Shown here: piece by piece, positions 50,700 through 58,553 of the stretch | Layout: each line of letters starts with the position of its first letter | How positions within the stretch are numbered: position 1 is the first letter of the stretch | NCBI RefSeq assembly: GCF_016901695.1 | Contig: NZ_JACJKS010000003.1 | Span: 62,001 to 126,000, forward strand | Source of the DNA: Mordavella massiliensis | GTDB taxonomy: Bacteria; Bacillota; Clostridia; Lachnospirales; Lachnospiraceae | Direction of reading: 5' to 3' | DNA length: 64,000 nucleotides | Translations under genes and position numbers: made by a program | The notes under the pieces: generated by a model | The model's input: only the letters and a program-made list of their open reading frames with translations | Database searches by the model: none | What the model was told of the DNA's origin: nothing

Positions 50700-51304
50700 A
50701 GTTTCAGCCATCCGGCTGTATAAAAGTCCCTGAGCTGATCTACATAGCGCAGTGCCCTGCCTTCCGGCATATCGTGGATCACGATCTCAAAGATCCCGTT
50801 AAACATGCCGCTGGCAATGATATGGCACATCTGTTCATCCAGTTCGGGGATCTCCCGCCCGAGGCGGCGGAGGACGTTCATGTATTTCAGTGTATATTCC
50901 ACTTCCACCTCAACCATGTTATGGACAAAATGTTCATAGCTGGTGCCTTCTGACCGGCAAAGCAGCAGCTTTACCGGTTCCCGGTTCCGACAGATATAAT
51001 CCACCATCCAGTGGACGCAGTCCGAGGATTCTACGCCCATGTGATCCGGCTGCTGTTCTTCGGGCAGTTCCGCGAAGGAAGTCTGGGCCTCCATAAACTT
51101 TCCCATAAGGGCAGCAGCATGAGGCTCCACGATGGAGGCGAACAGGGCTTCCTTGCTGGAAAAGTAGCCGTAGAAGGCGCCGGTGGTCACACCTGCGTTT
51201 TTCACGATCTGGCGCAGGGAAGCGCCCAGGAATCCCTTCTCTGCAAATTCGTCCAATGCGGCCTGCTGGATCCGTTCTAATGTAGATACTGTTTTTTCAT
51301 CCAT
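50687..51304 (-). CDS. TetR-family regulator
   Basis: A 205-residue repressor. Its N-terminal helix-turn-helix (IQQAALDEFAEKGFLGASLRQIVKNAGVTTGAFYGYFSSKEALFASIV) is highly typical. The C-terminal ligand domain has no recognisable family. ATG 51304 has GGAGG 6 bases upstream. It lies directly upstream of the ABC half-transporter pair on the same strand, and an 8-1-8 palindrome before it is the likely operator, so it may repress itself and the transporter. Confidence 0.85.
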   Translation of the reverse strand: MDEKTVSTLERIQQAALDEFAEKGFLGASLRQIVKNAGVTTGAFYGYFSSKEALFASIVEPHAAALMGKFMEAQTSFAELPEEQQPDHMGVESSDCVHWMVDYICRNREPVKLLLCRSEGTSYEHFVHNMVEVEVEYTLKYMNVLRRLGREIPELDEQMCHIIASGMFNGIFEIVIHDMPEGRALRYVDQLRDFYTAGWLKLMGP

Positions 51305-51327
51305 AACGACCTCCATATAACAGTGAT

Positions 51328-51344
51328 ATATAACAATGTTATAT
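51328..51344. promoter_or_regulatory. Palindromic operator before the TetR gene
   Basis: ATATAACA-A-TGTTATAT, a perfect 8-1-8 palindrome 24 bp upstream of ATG 51304, typical of TetR operators. Confidence 0.6.
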
Positions 51345-51427
51345 TATGAAAGTAATTCGCTGCTGTCAAGTGGGTTTCAGGGATTATGTAGGATAGTGAG
51401 AAGTTTTATCGACAAGGCCGATTAGCT

Positions 51428-51457
51428 TTGACTACCCTGGGAGAGTGTTGCTATGCT
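51428..51457 (+). promoter_or_regulatory. Promoter of the metal-homeostasis operon
   Basis: TTGACT (51428-51433), 18-bp spacer, TATGCT (51452-51457) with an extended -10 TGC. The 203-bp gap 51305-51507 holds only this and the TetR operator. Confidence 0.5.
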
Positions 51458-51507
51458 GATATAGTATTCTTATTGTAATCTAGTAAAACAGAAGGAAGTG
51501 ATGGCGC

Positions 51508-51588
51508 ATGAAACAGCACAGATTCTGGGCATGGGCTGCCGTGTTCTGTTTCATAATGGTATTTTATACCGGATACAGACACAAGTGA
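51508..51588 (+). CDS. Possible 26-residue membrane peptide
   Basis: ATG 51508 opens a frame of 26 residues (RFWAWAAVFCFIMVFYTGY forms a single helix, ending in a basic RHK) closed by TGA 51586-51588. GGAAG at 51494-51498 is 9 bases upstream, a good ribosome binding site. It sits just before the DUF6110 gene and the P-type ATPase, where small membrane subunits can occur. Coding is uncertain because the frame is short. Confidence 0.4.
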   Translation: MKQHRFWAWAAVFCFIMVFYTGYRHK

Positions 51589-51636
51589 TCAGCCGGCGGC
51601 AGAGCAGTAAAAAGTATTATCAGGAGGTAGAAGTAT

Positions 51637-51915
51637 ATGTTCAGTGAGTCATTAATGAAAAAGATCGGATTATTTGCAGGAGGAGTCCTCTTCGGGACAG
51701 CCGGGGTAAAGATCTTATCCAGCAAAGATGCGAAGAAGGTTTATACAGAGTGTACGGCAGCGGCGCTGCGGGCAAAGGACTGCGTGATGAAAACCGTCAC
51801 GACTGTGCAGGAGAACGCGGAGGATATCCTCGCTGAGGCGCAGCAGATCAATGAAGAAAGGGCGGCTCAGGAAGCGGCGGCTGTGCCGGAGACAGAGGAA
51901 GACGAGCGGTTATGA
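51637..51915 (+). CDS. DUF6110 family protein
   Basis: A 92-residue protein with a short hydrophobic N-terminus (IGLFAGGVLFGTAGVKIL, residues about 10-27) and a long helical, acidic C-terminal part (CVMKTVTTVQENAEDILAEAQQINEERAAQEAAA). It matches the DUF6110 family, found before heavy-metal P-type ATPases in Clostridia; its function is unknown. AGGAGG precedes ATG 51637. The next gene starts within its last codons (4-bp overlap). Confidence 0.75.
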   Translation: MFSESLMKKIGLFAGGVLFGTAGVKILSSKDAKKVYTECTAAALRAKDCVMKTVTTVQENAEDILAEAQQINEERAAQEAAAVPETEEDERL

Positions 51916-53993
51916 AATTTATCATAAAACATGAGATCAGGGGCCGTCTCCGCATCCATGTCGTTCAGGAGAAAATGACATGTGCGGAGGCGGATACTCT
52001 TTTCTGGTACCTGGACAGACAGAGTAATATAACGGATGTGAAAGTGTATGAGCGCACCGCAGACGCTGTCATCTGTTATACCGGGGAGCGCGCCGCGCTG
52101 CTTTGTCTGCTGAAGAACTTCCGGTATGAAGATGCAGCGGTTCCGGAGACCGTTGTCCGCAATTCCGGTAGAGAGCTGAACGCATCTTATAAGGAAAAAC
52201 TGATCGCGAAAGTGCTGCTGCACTACGGCGGAAGGCTTCTGGTGCCTGCGACCCTGCGCGCAGGGATCGTGACGATCAGGTCGCTTCGATATCTTGCGGC
52301 GGGGCTGCGCTGCATCCGGGAGAGGAAGATCGAAGTCCCGCTTCTGGATGCGACTGCCATCGGGGTCTCCGTCCTGCGGCGGGACTTTAATACCGCCGGT
52401 TCAGTCATGTTCCTGCTGGGAGTGGGAGAACTCCTGGAAGAGTGGACCCATAAAAAGTCCGTGGGAGATCTGGCGCGGAGCATGTCCCTTAATATTAAAA
52501 AGGTCTGGCTGAAACGGGACGGGCAGGAGATCCTGGTAAAGGCGGATCAGATCCGGAAAGGCGACGTGGTGACCGTACATATGGGAAATGTGATCCCCTT
52601 TGACGGAGAGGTTGCCGGCGGGGAAGGCATGGTAAACCAGGTCTCCCTTACAGGGGAGTCCATGCCCGTGCGCAGGGTGCCAGGGCAGTCCGTCTATGCG
52701 GGAACCGTGGTGGAGGAAGGAGAACTGGACGTCCGGGTGAAGGCGGTTTCCGGTTCCACCAGATTTGAAAAGATCGTGGCCATGATCGAAGATTCGGAGA
52801 AGCTGAAGTCTTCCATGGAGAGCAGGGCAGAGCATCTGGCCGACCGGCTGGTGCCGTACACTCTGCTTGGCACGGCAGCAGCAGGACTCCTGACCAGAAA
52901 TGTGACAAAGGCGTTGTCTGTACTTATGGTGGACTTCTCCTGCGCCCTGAAGCTTGCCATGCCCCTGACTGTGCTCTCGGCGATCCGGGAGGCCGGCGGG
53001 TACGGGATCACCGTGAAAGGCGGGAAATTCCTGGAAGCGGTCGCGGAAGCGGACACTGTAGTCTTTGATAAGACCGGGACGCTTACCAAGGCGAAGCCCA
53101 CGGTGAAAGAAGTGATCCCGTTCGGAGACGAACCGGAGGAAGAATGCCTGCGGATCGCAGCGTGCCTGGAGGAACATTTCCCACATTCCATGGCAAAGGC
53201 CGTGGTGGATGCTGCGAAGAAGCGGCGGCTCGCCCATGAGGAAATGCATTCAAAAGTAGAGTATGTGGTGGCGCATGGGATCTCCTCGTATATTGACGGG
53301 AAAAAAGTGGTGATCGGAAGCAGTCACTTTGTCTTTGAAGACGAAGGCTGCACAGTCCGCCCGGAATACCGGGAGCGATTTGAGGCGCTGCCGGAAGAGT
53401 ACTCCCACCTGTATCTCGCCATTGAAAAGGAACTTGTCGCGGTGATCTGCATCGAAGATCCGCTGCGGGAAGAGGCGGCGGATATGATCCTTGCGCTGAG
53501 AGCCCACGGGGTACAGAAAACGGTCATGATGACCGGGGACAGTGAGAAGACCGCGGCCGCTGTCGCCCGCCGGGTCGGCGTGGACGAGTATTATGCGGAG
53601 GTGCTGCCGGAAGAAAAGGCAGGATTTGTGGAGCGGGAGAAAGCGCTGGGACACAAGGTCATCATGATCGGGGACGGGATCAATGATTCGCCTGCCCTGT
53701 CTGCCGCTGACGCCGGCATTGCCATCAGCGACGGCGCAGAGCTTGCAAGAGAGATCGCCGACATCACCATTGCGGCAGAAGATCTGGCGGAACTGGTCGT
53801 GCTGAAGCGTCTTGCTAACGGGATGATGAAACGGATCGGGAAAAATTATCACCAGATCATCGGGATCAACGCAGGACTGATCGTGTCTGGCATTGCCGGC
53901 GTGCTCCAGCCGACGACTTCGGCGCTGCTCCACAACACATCCACTCTGCTGATCAGTTTAAGAAGCATGAGGAATCTTCTGACAGAAGAATAG
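51912..53993 (+). CDS. Heavy-metal P-type ATPase with SCA in place of CPC
   Basis: A 693-residue P1B-like pump. The N-terminal HMA-like domain (about 1-70) lacks the CxxC pair. The actuator TGES (SLTGESMPVR), phosphorylation motif D386-K-T-G-T and hinge GDGINDSPAL are intact. In the membrane helix before the phosphorylation site, where Cu/Zn pumps have CPC, the sequence is S343-C344-A345-L-K, and the usual HP locus is FPHS. The metal is therefore unlikely to be Cu(I) and may be Fe, Mn, Zn or Co. Next to a HMA protein and a Fur-like regulator. Confidence 0.85.
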   Translation: MKFIIKHEIRGRLRIHVVQEKMTCAEADTLFWYLDRQSNITDVKVYERTADAVICYTGERAALLCLLKNFRYEDAAVPETVVRNSGRELNASYKEKLIAKVLLHYGGRLLVPATLRAGIVTIRSLRYLAAGLRCIRERKIEVPLLDATAIGVSVLRRDFNTAGSVMFLLGVGELLEEWTHKKSVGDLARSMSLNIKKVWLKRDGQEILVKADQIRKGDVVTVHMGNVIPFDGEVAGGEGMVNQVSLTGESMPVRRVPGQSVYAGTVVEEGELDVRVKAVSGSTRFEKIVAMIEDSEKLKSSMESRAEHLADRLVPYTLLGTAAAGLLTRNVTKALSVLMVDFSCALKLAMPLTVLSAIREAGGYGITVKGGKFLEAVAEADTVVFDKTGTLTKAKPTVKEVIPFGDEPEEECLRIAACLEEHFPHSMAKAVVDAAKKRRLAHEEMHSKVEYVVAHGISSYIDGKKVVIGSSHFVFEDEGCTVRPEYRERFEALPEEYSHLYLAIEKELVAVICIEDPLREEAADMILALRAHGVQKTVMMTGDSEKTAAAVARRVGVDEYYAEVLPEEKAGFVEREKALGHKVIMIGDGINDSPALSAADAGIAISDGAELAREIADITIAAEDLAELVVLKRLANGMMKRIGKNYHQIIGINAGLIVSGIAGVLQPTTSALLHNTSTLLISLRSMRNLLTEE

Positions 53994-54014
53994 CGGGCCG
54001 GTTAAAAATTTTTG

Positions 54015-54061
54015 ACTGATGTTTTCCGTGACGATTTGTTGCAGAAAACATCAGTTTTTTG
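54015..54061 (+). terminator. Terminator after the P-type ATPase gene
   Basis: ACTGATGTTTTC (54015-54026) pairs with GAAAACATCAGT (54044-54055), followed by TTTTTT. Confidence 0.8.
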
Positions 54062-54100
54062 CTTTTGAGAAAAAATATCAATAAAATTTGCGAAGGGTTA

Positions 54101-54129
54101 TTGAATGCTAACTATAGTTAGCGTATACT
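54101..54129 (+). promoter_or_regulatory. Promoter with palindromic metalloregulator-like operator in the spacer
   Basis: TTGAAT (54101-54106), 17-bp spacer, TATACT (54124-54129). The perfect 16-bp palindrome GCTAACTATAGTTAGC (54107-54122) fills the spacer exactly, so a bound protein would block RNA polymerase. Probable ligand: the Fur-like regulator in the same operon. Confidence 0.65.
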
Positions 54130-54167
54130 AATCAATGGAATAAAAGGAACAGGACGGAGGGATAGTG

Positions 54168-54542
54168 ATGAGTGACGTGATTATCATGATCGTGATCCTG
54201 ATCGTTCTCATCTTTGCGGTGAAGGGGTCATGGAAGCATTTCAAAGGAGAGGGGGCATGCTGCGGTGGCGGATCCGGCAGCGTGAAACCGAAAAAGCCGA
54301 AAAAGAAAACGCTTGACGGTCCTGTGATCGGACGCCGCACGATCCGCATTTCAGGCATGCACTGCCAGAACTGTGTGAACAGCGTGACCAGTGCGCTTAA
54401 CGCGATAGACGGGGTTTCCGCAAAAGTAAACCTGAAAGATAACAGTGCGGAAGTTTCCTATGACCGGCCGGTGGATGTAGCTGACCTGAAGCGGGCGGTG
54501 GAAAGAGCGGGTTTTAAAGTGGACGGTATTTTGCAGGAATAA
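54168..54542 (+). CDS. Membrane-anchored HMA-domain metal-binding protein (FeoB-associated Cys-rich-like N-terminus)
   Basis: A roughly 124-residue protein. One N-terminal helix (VIIMIVILIVLIFAVKG) and a C-C-G-G-G-S-G-S segment resemble the FeoB-associated Cys-rich peptides. A basic KPKKPKKK linker leads to a heavy-metal-associated domain with the metal site GMHC66QNC69 (numbering from ATG 54165; the second ATG at 54168 is the alternative). It may deliver or buffer metal for the P-type ATPase. The combination of the two parts is unusual. GGAGGG precedes the start. Confidence 0.75.
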   Translation: MSDVIIMIVILIVLIFAVKGSWKHFKGEGACCGGGSGSVKPKKPKKKTLDGPVIGRRTIRISGMHCQNCVNSVTSALNAIDGVSAKVNLKDNSAEVSYDRPVDVADLKRAVERAGFKVDGILQE

Positions 54543-54554
54543 GGCGGGGATAAC

Positions 54555-54965
54555 GTGAGCAGGAAAGATGCGATCATTGAGAGATTAAAAGAAAACGGAT
54601 GCAGGATTACAAAGCAGAGGAAGATCCTGATCGATATTATCCTGGAAAACGACTGCACAAGCTGTAAAGACATCTTTTATAAAGCATCGCGGGAGGACAA
54701 AAAGATCGGTGTCGCGACTGTCTACCGGATGATCAATGCGCTGGAGGAAATCGGGGCGATCAGCCGGAAGAACATGTACCGGGTCGCATGCGGGGAAGAA
54801 TGTGAGAATGAAGATGGATGCGAGATCATCCTGGAGGACGATACGGTTTTCCGGATGCCAAAGGCGAAGCTGGATCAAATCGTTCAGGATGGTGCCAGGC
54901 AGAGAGGGTATCTGTCTGCAGGCAAGAAAATAGCAAAGATTATTTATCATGACAGGCAGACATAG
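54555..54965 (+). CDS. Fur-family regulator with atypical metal site
   Basis: A 136-residue regulator with a clear Fur-type winged helix (RLKENGCRITKQRKILIDIILENDCTSCKDIFYKASREDKKIGVATVYRMINALEEIGAI). After the DNA-binding domain, where Fur proteins carry HxH/CxxC metal ligands, it has CGEECENEDGCEI and no HHHDH. This suggests a different metal or a Cys/acid sensor. GTG 54555 start. It is 12 bp after the HMA gene and probably regulates the palindrome at 54107-54122 and perhaps the ATPase operon. Confidence 0.8.
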   Translation: MSRKDAIIERLKENGCRITKQRKILIDIILENDCTSCKDIFYKASREDKKIGVATVYRMINALEEIGAISRKNMYRVACGEECENEDGCEIILEDDTVFRMPKAKLDQIVQDGARQRGYLSAGKKIAKIIYHDRQT

Positions 54966-54995
54966 CTGACGGAGCGGTATATGGGATGAAAAAAA

Positions 54996-55024
54996 TTGAC
55001 AATAAGCATAAACCTTCCTATAAT
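54996..55024 (+). promoter_or_regulatory. Consensus sigma-A promoter for the Uma2 gene
   Basis: TTGACA (54996-55001), 17-bp spacer, TATAAT (55019-55024). Both boxes are perfect, the strongest promoter seen in the window. Confidence 0.75.
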
Positions 55025-55063
55025 ATATTACATAAACAGTAAACATATGAGGGGGGGGTGAAG

Positions 55064-55702
55064 ATGCCGTTGTTTTATGAAAAACTGAAAGAAAGAGCAA
55101 AAGAACTGGGAATGGCCCGGGAAGAGTTCGCCTTATACGCGGCAAAAAGACAGGGGGAGTTTACGGTGGATGATTACCGCAGACTGCCGGATGAGGTGAG
55201 GGCCGAGCTCATCGACGGGGAGCTGATCTATATGGAAGCGCCAGACTATATGCATCAGGAGCTGATCATGGAGCTGTCCGTTGCGTTTGTGAACTGTATC
55301 AGGGCGAACAAAGGGACCTGCCGGGTTGCCTTGTCCCCTCTGGATGTGCAGCTTGACTGTGACGACAGGACAATGGTGCAGCCGGATCTGGTGGTGATCT
55401 GCGACGAGAAGAAGATTGTGAGGAAAGGGATCTGCGGCGCGCCGGATCTGTGCGTGGAGGTCCTGTCGCCCTCCACCAGGAAGAAGGACTGTACGCTGAA
55501 AGTGCAGAAATATATGAACGCAGGCGTGCGGGAATACTGGATCGTAGATCCGGACAAGAAGGCGGTCCTTACGTATCGGTTTGAGGGGGAGGACAGTCCG
55601 TGCATCTCCATGTATACCTTTCAGGACAAAGTGCCTGTAGGGATCTTCGGAGGCTGTCCCGGGATAGATTTCCGGGAGATATCCGGGAGACTCCTCTTTT
55701 GA
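55064..55702 (+). CDS. Uma2-family putative endonuclease
   Basis: A 212-residue PD-(D/E)xK-fold protein of the Uma2/DUF820 family (GEFTVDDYRRLPDEVRAELIDGELIYMEAPDYMHQELIMELS...VQPDLVVICDE...APDLCVEVLSPSTRKKDCTLKVQKYMNAGVREYWIVDP). The candidate metal ligands are the Asp in QPDLVVI and the Glu in VEVLSPS. A 30-residue N-terminal extension precedes the domain. Uma2 genes are abundant in cyanobacteria and some Firmicutes; a function in DNA cleavage has not been clearly shown. A GAGGGGGG run precedes ATG 55064; GTG 55058 is a less likely start. Confidence 0.8.
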   Translation: MPLFYEKLKERAKELGMAREEFALYAAKRQGEFTVDDYRRLPDEVRAELIDGELIYMEAPDYMHQELIMELSVAFVNCIRANKGTCRVALSPLDVQLDCDDRTMVQPDLVVICDEKKIVRKGICGAPDLCVEVLSPSTRKKDCTLKVQKYMNAGVREYWIVDPDKKAVLTYRFEGEDSPCISMYTFQDKVPVGIFGGCPGIDFREISGRLLF

Positions 55703-55740
55703 AGAAACCGCTGTTGACACAGGAGGCTCCTTTGACTATA

Positions 55741-55764
55741 CTTGTATTATAATATTAATACAAG
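55741..55764. promoter_or_regulatory. Inverted repeat CTTGTATTA-N6-TAATACAAG before the ABC-2 operon
   Basis: A 9-bp perfect inverted repeat (55741-55749 and 55756-55764), with TATAAT (55748-55753) inside. The pattern resembles operators of GntR/YtrA-type regulators that control ABC-2 exporters, but no such regulator is adjacent. Confidence 0.55.
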
Positions 55765-55782
55765 CGAGGAGAGGGACAGCCT

Positions 55783-56481
55783 ATGTTGGAAGTGCAGGGA
55801 CTTCGGAAAATGTACGGAAAGAACCTGGCGGTGGACCAGGTCAGCTTTTTTGTGCCGGACGGGCAGATCGGCATCCTGCTGGGGCCAAACGGCGCGGGGA
55901 AATCCACGATCATCAAGAGCATCGCAGGGCTGCTGCGGTATGAGGGGATGATACGGATCCAGGGGATCCCGTCCCGGGAGCTGGAGGCGAAGCGGATCTT
56001 CGGCTATGTCCCGGAGATCCCGGCCATGTTCGAGGCGCTGACCGTGCGGGAGCATATCACCTACATCCGCATGGCCTACAGAAGCAGCATCACAGACGGG
56101 GAAGTGGAGGAGCTTCTCGCCCGGTTCGATATGACGGACAAGGCGGACAAGCTGGGCAGCGAGCTGTCCAAGGGCATGATGCAGAAAGTGAGCATCCTCT
56201 GCGCCCTGGCGGTGAAGCCCCGCGTCATCCTCTTTGACGAGCCCATGGTAGGGCTGGATCCGCAGGCGATCCGGGAGCTCAAGGCAGTCATCCTGGAGCT
56301 GCGGGAACAGGGGGTGACAGTCCTCATAAGCACCCACATGCTGGAGATGGTAGAGGAACTGTGGGATGTGATGTTTGTGATGGAGAGGGGACGGATCAAG
56401 GCATCCCTGCGTAAGGAGGATGCAGGCGACAGGGACCTGGACGACCTGTTCTTTGAAGTGACAGGCGGTGAGAAGAGATGA
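55783..56481 (+). CDS. ABC exporter ATPase (NatA/CcmA-type)
   Basis: A 232-residue ATPase: Walker A GPNGAGKST, the Q-loop region PEIPAMFEALTVREH, signature LSKGMMQKVSILCAL, Walker B VILFDEPMVGLDP, and the switch His in STHM. The signature LSKGM instead of LSGGQ is common in NatA/bacteriocin-type ATPases. The permease gene overlaps its stop by 4 bp (ATGA). A palindrome with a -10 lies upstream. Confidence 0.88.
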   Translation: MLEVQGLRKMYGKNLAVDQVSFFVPDGQIGILLGPNGAGKSTIIKSIAGLLRYEGMIRIQGIPSRELEAKRIFGYVPEIPAMFEALTVREHITYIRMAYRSSITDGEVEELLARFDMTDKADKLGSELSKGMMQKVSILCALAVKPRVILFDEPMVGLDPQAIRELKAVILELREQGVTVLISTHMLEMVEELWDVMFVMERGRIKASLRKEDAGDRDLDDLFFEVTGGEKR

Positions 56482-58043
56482 GGGCGCTTTTCTATCTGAC
56501 AAAGAGAACCCTGATCAACCGGGTGAAGAAGGCGGTGCGCAGACCGGCGACCTACCTGTATCTTGCGCTGGCTGTCTTCTATATCGTGAGCATCCTGGTC
56601 GCCTTCGGCTCCCTGGCCGTCGCCGGCGGCATCGCGTACAGGGAGGGGATCGTCTATGTCATGACCGTGTGGATCTACTTTCTGTTCTGCGCCAACTTTC
56701 TGTCCTACGCGAAGCTAAAAGGCGTGATCTTCCGTCCCGGACACGCCCATTTTGTCTTTACGGCGCCTGTCAGCTCCAAGCTGGTGCTGCTCCACGCAGC
56801 CTCCCTCAATTACCTGATGGCGCTTTGCGGCAGCCTGCTTTTTTCCGTGGCGGCTGCTGTGATCTTCCATGTGGAACCGCTCCGGGCGGTGCTCCTCTTT
56901 GTGTGCAGTTTCGTGATGGAGACGGCGCTGGAGACGAGCCTGATGGTCTTCCTGTATTCCGGGGAGGAGAGGTTCCGGTGGCTGATCCGGCTCCTGCGCC
57001 TTGTGATCTTTGCCATGGTGGGCGCGGTCCTTGCTGTGATCGCCTGGTATTTCATGAGCCGGGGCATCAGCGGGGACGCTGTGGTGGATTTCTTCCGCTC
57101 GCCGGCGCTGAAGCTTCTGCCGGTGGCAGGCTGGGAAGTCTCGGCGGTGAGCCTTCTCGTGATGGGACCGGATCCGTGGAATGTCACCGGAACGGTGCTG
57201 TTCGTCCTCGCCTGCGGCGGCCTGTGCCTTGTGGCGGCAAAGATCCGCTGCACGGGCGCCTACTATGAAGATGCGGCAAAATTCGCGGACGACTACGCGG
57301 AGATCCGCAGGAGGAGCAGGAAGGGGGAAAACACGATCGGATTTGGCAGAAAAAAGCTGAAGAAGGTCTCCCTGTCCGGCTGGGGCAGCGGGGCGCGCGC
57401 CATCTTCAGCCGCCAGATGCTGGAATACAAAAAGGAACGGTTCTTTATCTTTACAGGCTTTACCCTGGCAGCCCTCGTCGGGGCCGTCGTCTGCATTGCC
57501 TTTGTGGGCCGGCCGGAGGAATTCCCGCCCCGGATGGTCCTGATGGGGATCGCCGTGTACATGGTGTTCGTGGGTACGGGCTACATGGGGAAATGGGGCA
57601 AGGAGCTGGATCTCCCGTACATTTTCCTCATTCCGGAGAGCGCGGCCCGGAAACTCTGGTACGCCACCTGCACGGAGCATCTCAAGGCGCTTGTGGACGC
57701 AGTGATCTTCTTCGTGCCCGTGGGCATCGCCTGGGGGACCGCGCCCTGGCAGATCCTGAGCATTATCCTGACCTATGTGGCTTTGCAGGCAAACCGTCTC
57801 TACATCAAAGTGCTGGGGGACAGCCTTCTCGGAAATACGCTGGGGATCACGGGGAAGCAGTTCTTCCTGCTGGGCGTGCAGGGCGGGATCCTGGGGATCG
57901 GCGCCCTGGCGTGTATCCCGGCTTCCCTGCTGATAAATGCAAATTTGGTCTTTTTAATCGCGCCGGTTTATAGTATGATAATTACAGTGCTGATCGCTGC
58001 GCTTACAGTCCCGAGATTCGAGTGTATGGAGCAGTGGGAGTAG
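56478..58043 (+). CDS. Putative ABC exporter permease (large, ABC-2-like)
   Basis: A 521-residue membrane protein with about ten helices in two groups (residues about 25-215 and 320-515) and a cytosolic segment between them (about 260-310). It matches the putative ABC exporter permeases of Firmicutes that pair with NatA-type ATPases; the substrate is unknown. Translation is coupled to the ATPase gene (ATGA overlap). The mgsA gene follows after 33 bp and has its own strong ribosome binding site. Confidence 0.8.
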   Translation: MRALFYLTKRTLINRVKKAVRRPATYLYLALAVFYIVSILVAFGSLAVAGGIAYREGIVYVMTVWIYFLFCANFLSYAKLKGVIFRPGHAHFVFTAPVSSKLVLLHAASLNYLMALCGSLLFSVAAAVIFHVEPLRAVLLFVCSFVMETALETSLMVFLYSGEERFRWLIRLLRLVIFAMVGAVLAVIAWYFMSRGISGDAVVDFFRSPALKLLPVAGWEVSAVSLLVMGPDPWNVTGTVLFVLACGGLCLVAAKIRCTGAYYEDAAKFADDYAEIRRRSRKGENTIGFGRKKLKKVSLSGWGSGARAIFSRQMLEYKKERFFIFTGFTLAALVGAVVCIAFVGRPEEFPPRMVLMGIAVYMVFVGTGYMGKWGKELDLPYIFLIPESAARKLWYATCTEHLKALVDAVIFFVPVGIAWGTAPWQILSIILTYVALQANRLYIKVLGDSLLGNTLGITGKQFFLLGVQGGILGIGALACIPASLLINANLVFLIAPVYSMIITVLIAALTVPRFECMEQWE

Positions 58044-58076
58044 AGAAGACGGACAACATGCAAGGAGGACGAACAG

Positions 58077-58553
58077 ATGTTGGAGCAGGAATTTGTCACG
58101 ATGGAGATCGGCAAGACGAAGCATATCGCCCTGGTGGCTCACGACGGGAAAAAGCAGGAGCTGGTGGACTGGTGTGACCGGAACAAGGAGATACTGAAAG
58201 GGCATTTCCTCTGCGGGACCGGCACGACGGCCAAGCTCATCGCCGAGAAGACCGGACTCCCGGTCAAAGGGTTCTGCAGCGGCCCGCTGGGAGGAGACCA
58301 GCAGATCGGAGCTAAGATCGTGGAGGGGCAGATCGATTTTATGATCTTTCTGTGGGACCCGCTTGAGGCGCAGCCCCACGATCCGGACGTGAAGGCGCTG
58401 CTCCGCATTGCGGTGGTCTACGACATCCCCATCGCCAACAACCTGGCCACGGCGGATTTCATGCTCCATTCACGGTTCATGTCCGAGCCTTACGCGAGGA
58501 AGATCGAGAACTTTAACCTGACGATCCAGCAGCGTGTGGAGAGGATGAAATAA
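58077..58553 (+). CDS. mgsA: Methylglyoxal synthase
   Basis: MgsA converts dihydroxyacetone phosphate to methylglyoxal and phosphate, a bypass of lower glycolysis under phosphate limitation. The 158-residue product carries HIALVAHDGKKQEL, LCGTGTTAKLI, SGPLGGDQQIGAKI (phosphate-binding) and FLWDPLEAQPHDPDVKALLRIAVV with the catalytic Asp. Length is typical. AAGGAGG precedes ATG 58077. The methyltransferase begins right after the stop. Confidence 0.94.
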   Translation: MLEQEFVTMEIGKTKHIALVAHDGKKQELVDWCDRNKEILKGHFLCGTGTTAKLIAEKTGLPVKGFCSGPLGGDQQIGAKIVEGQIDFMIFLWDPLEAQPHDPDVKALLRIAVVYDIPIANNLATADFMLHSRFMSEPYARKIENFNLTIQQRVERMK

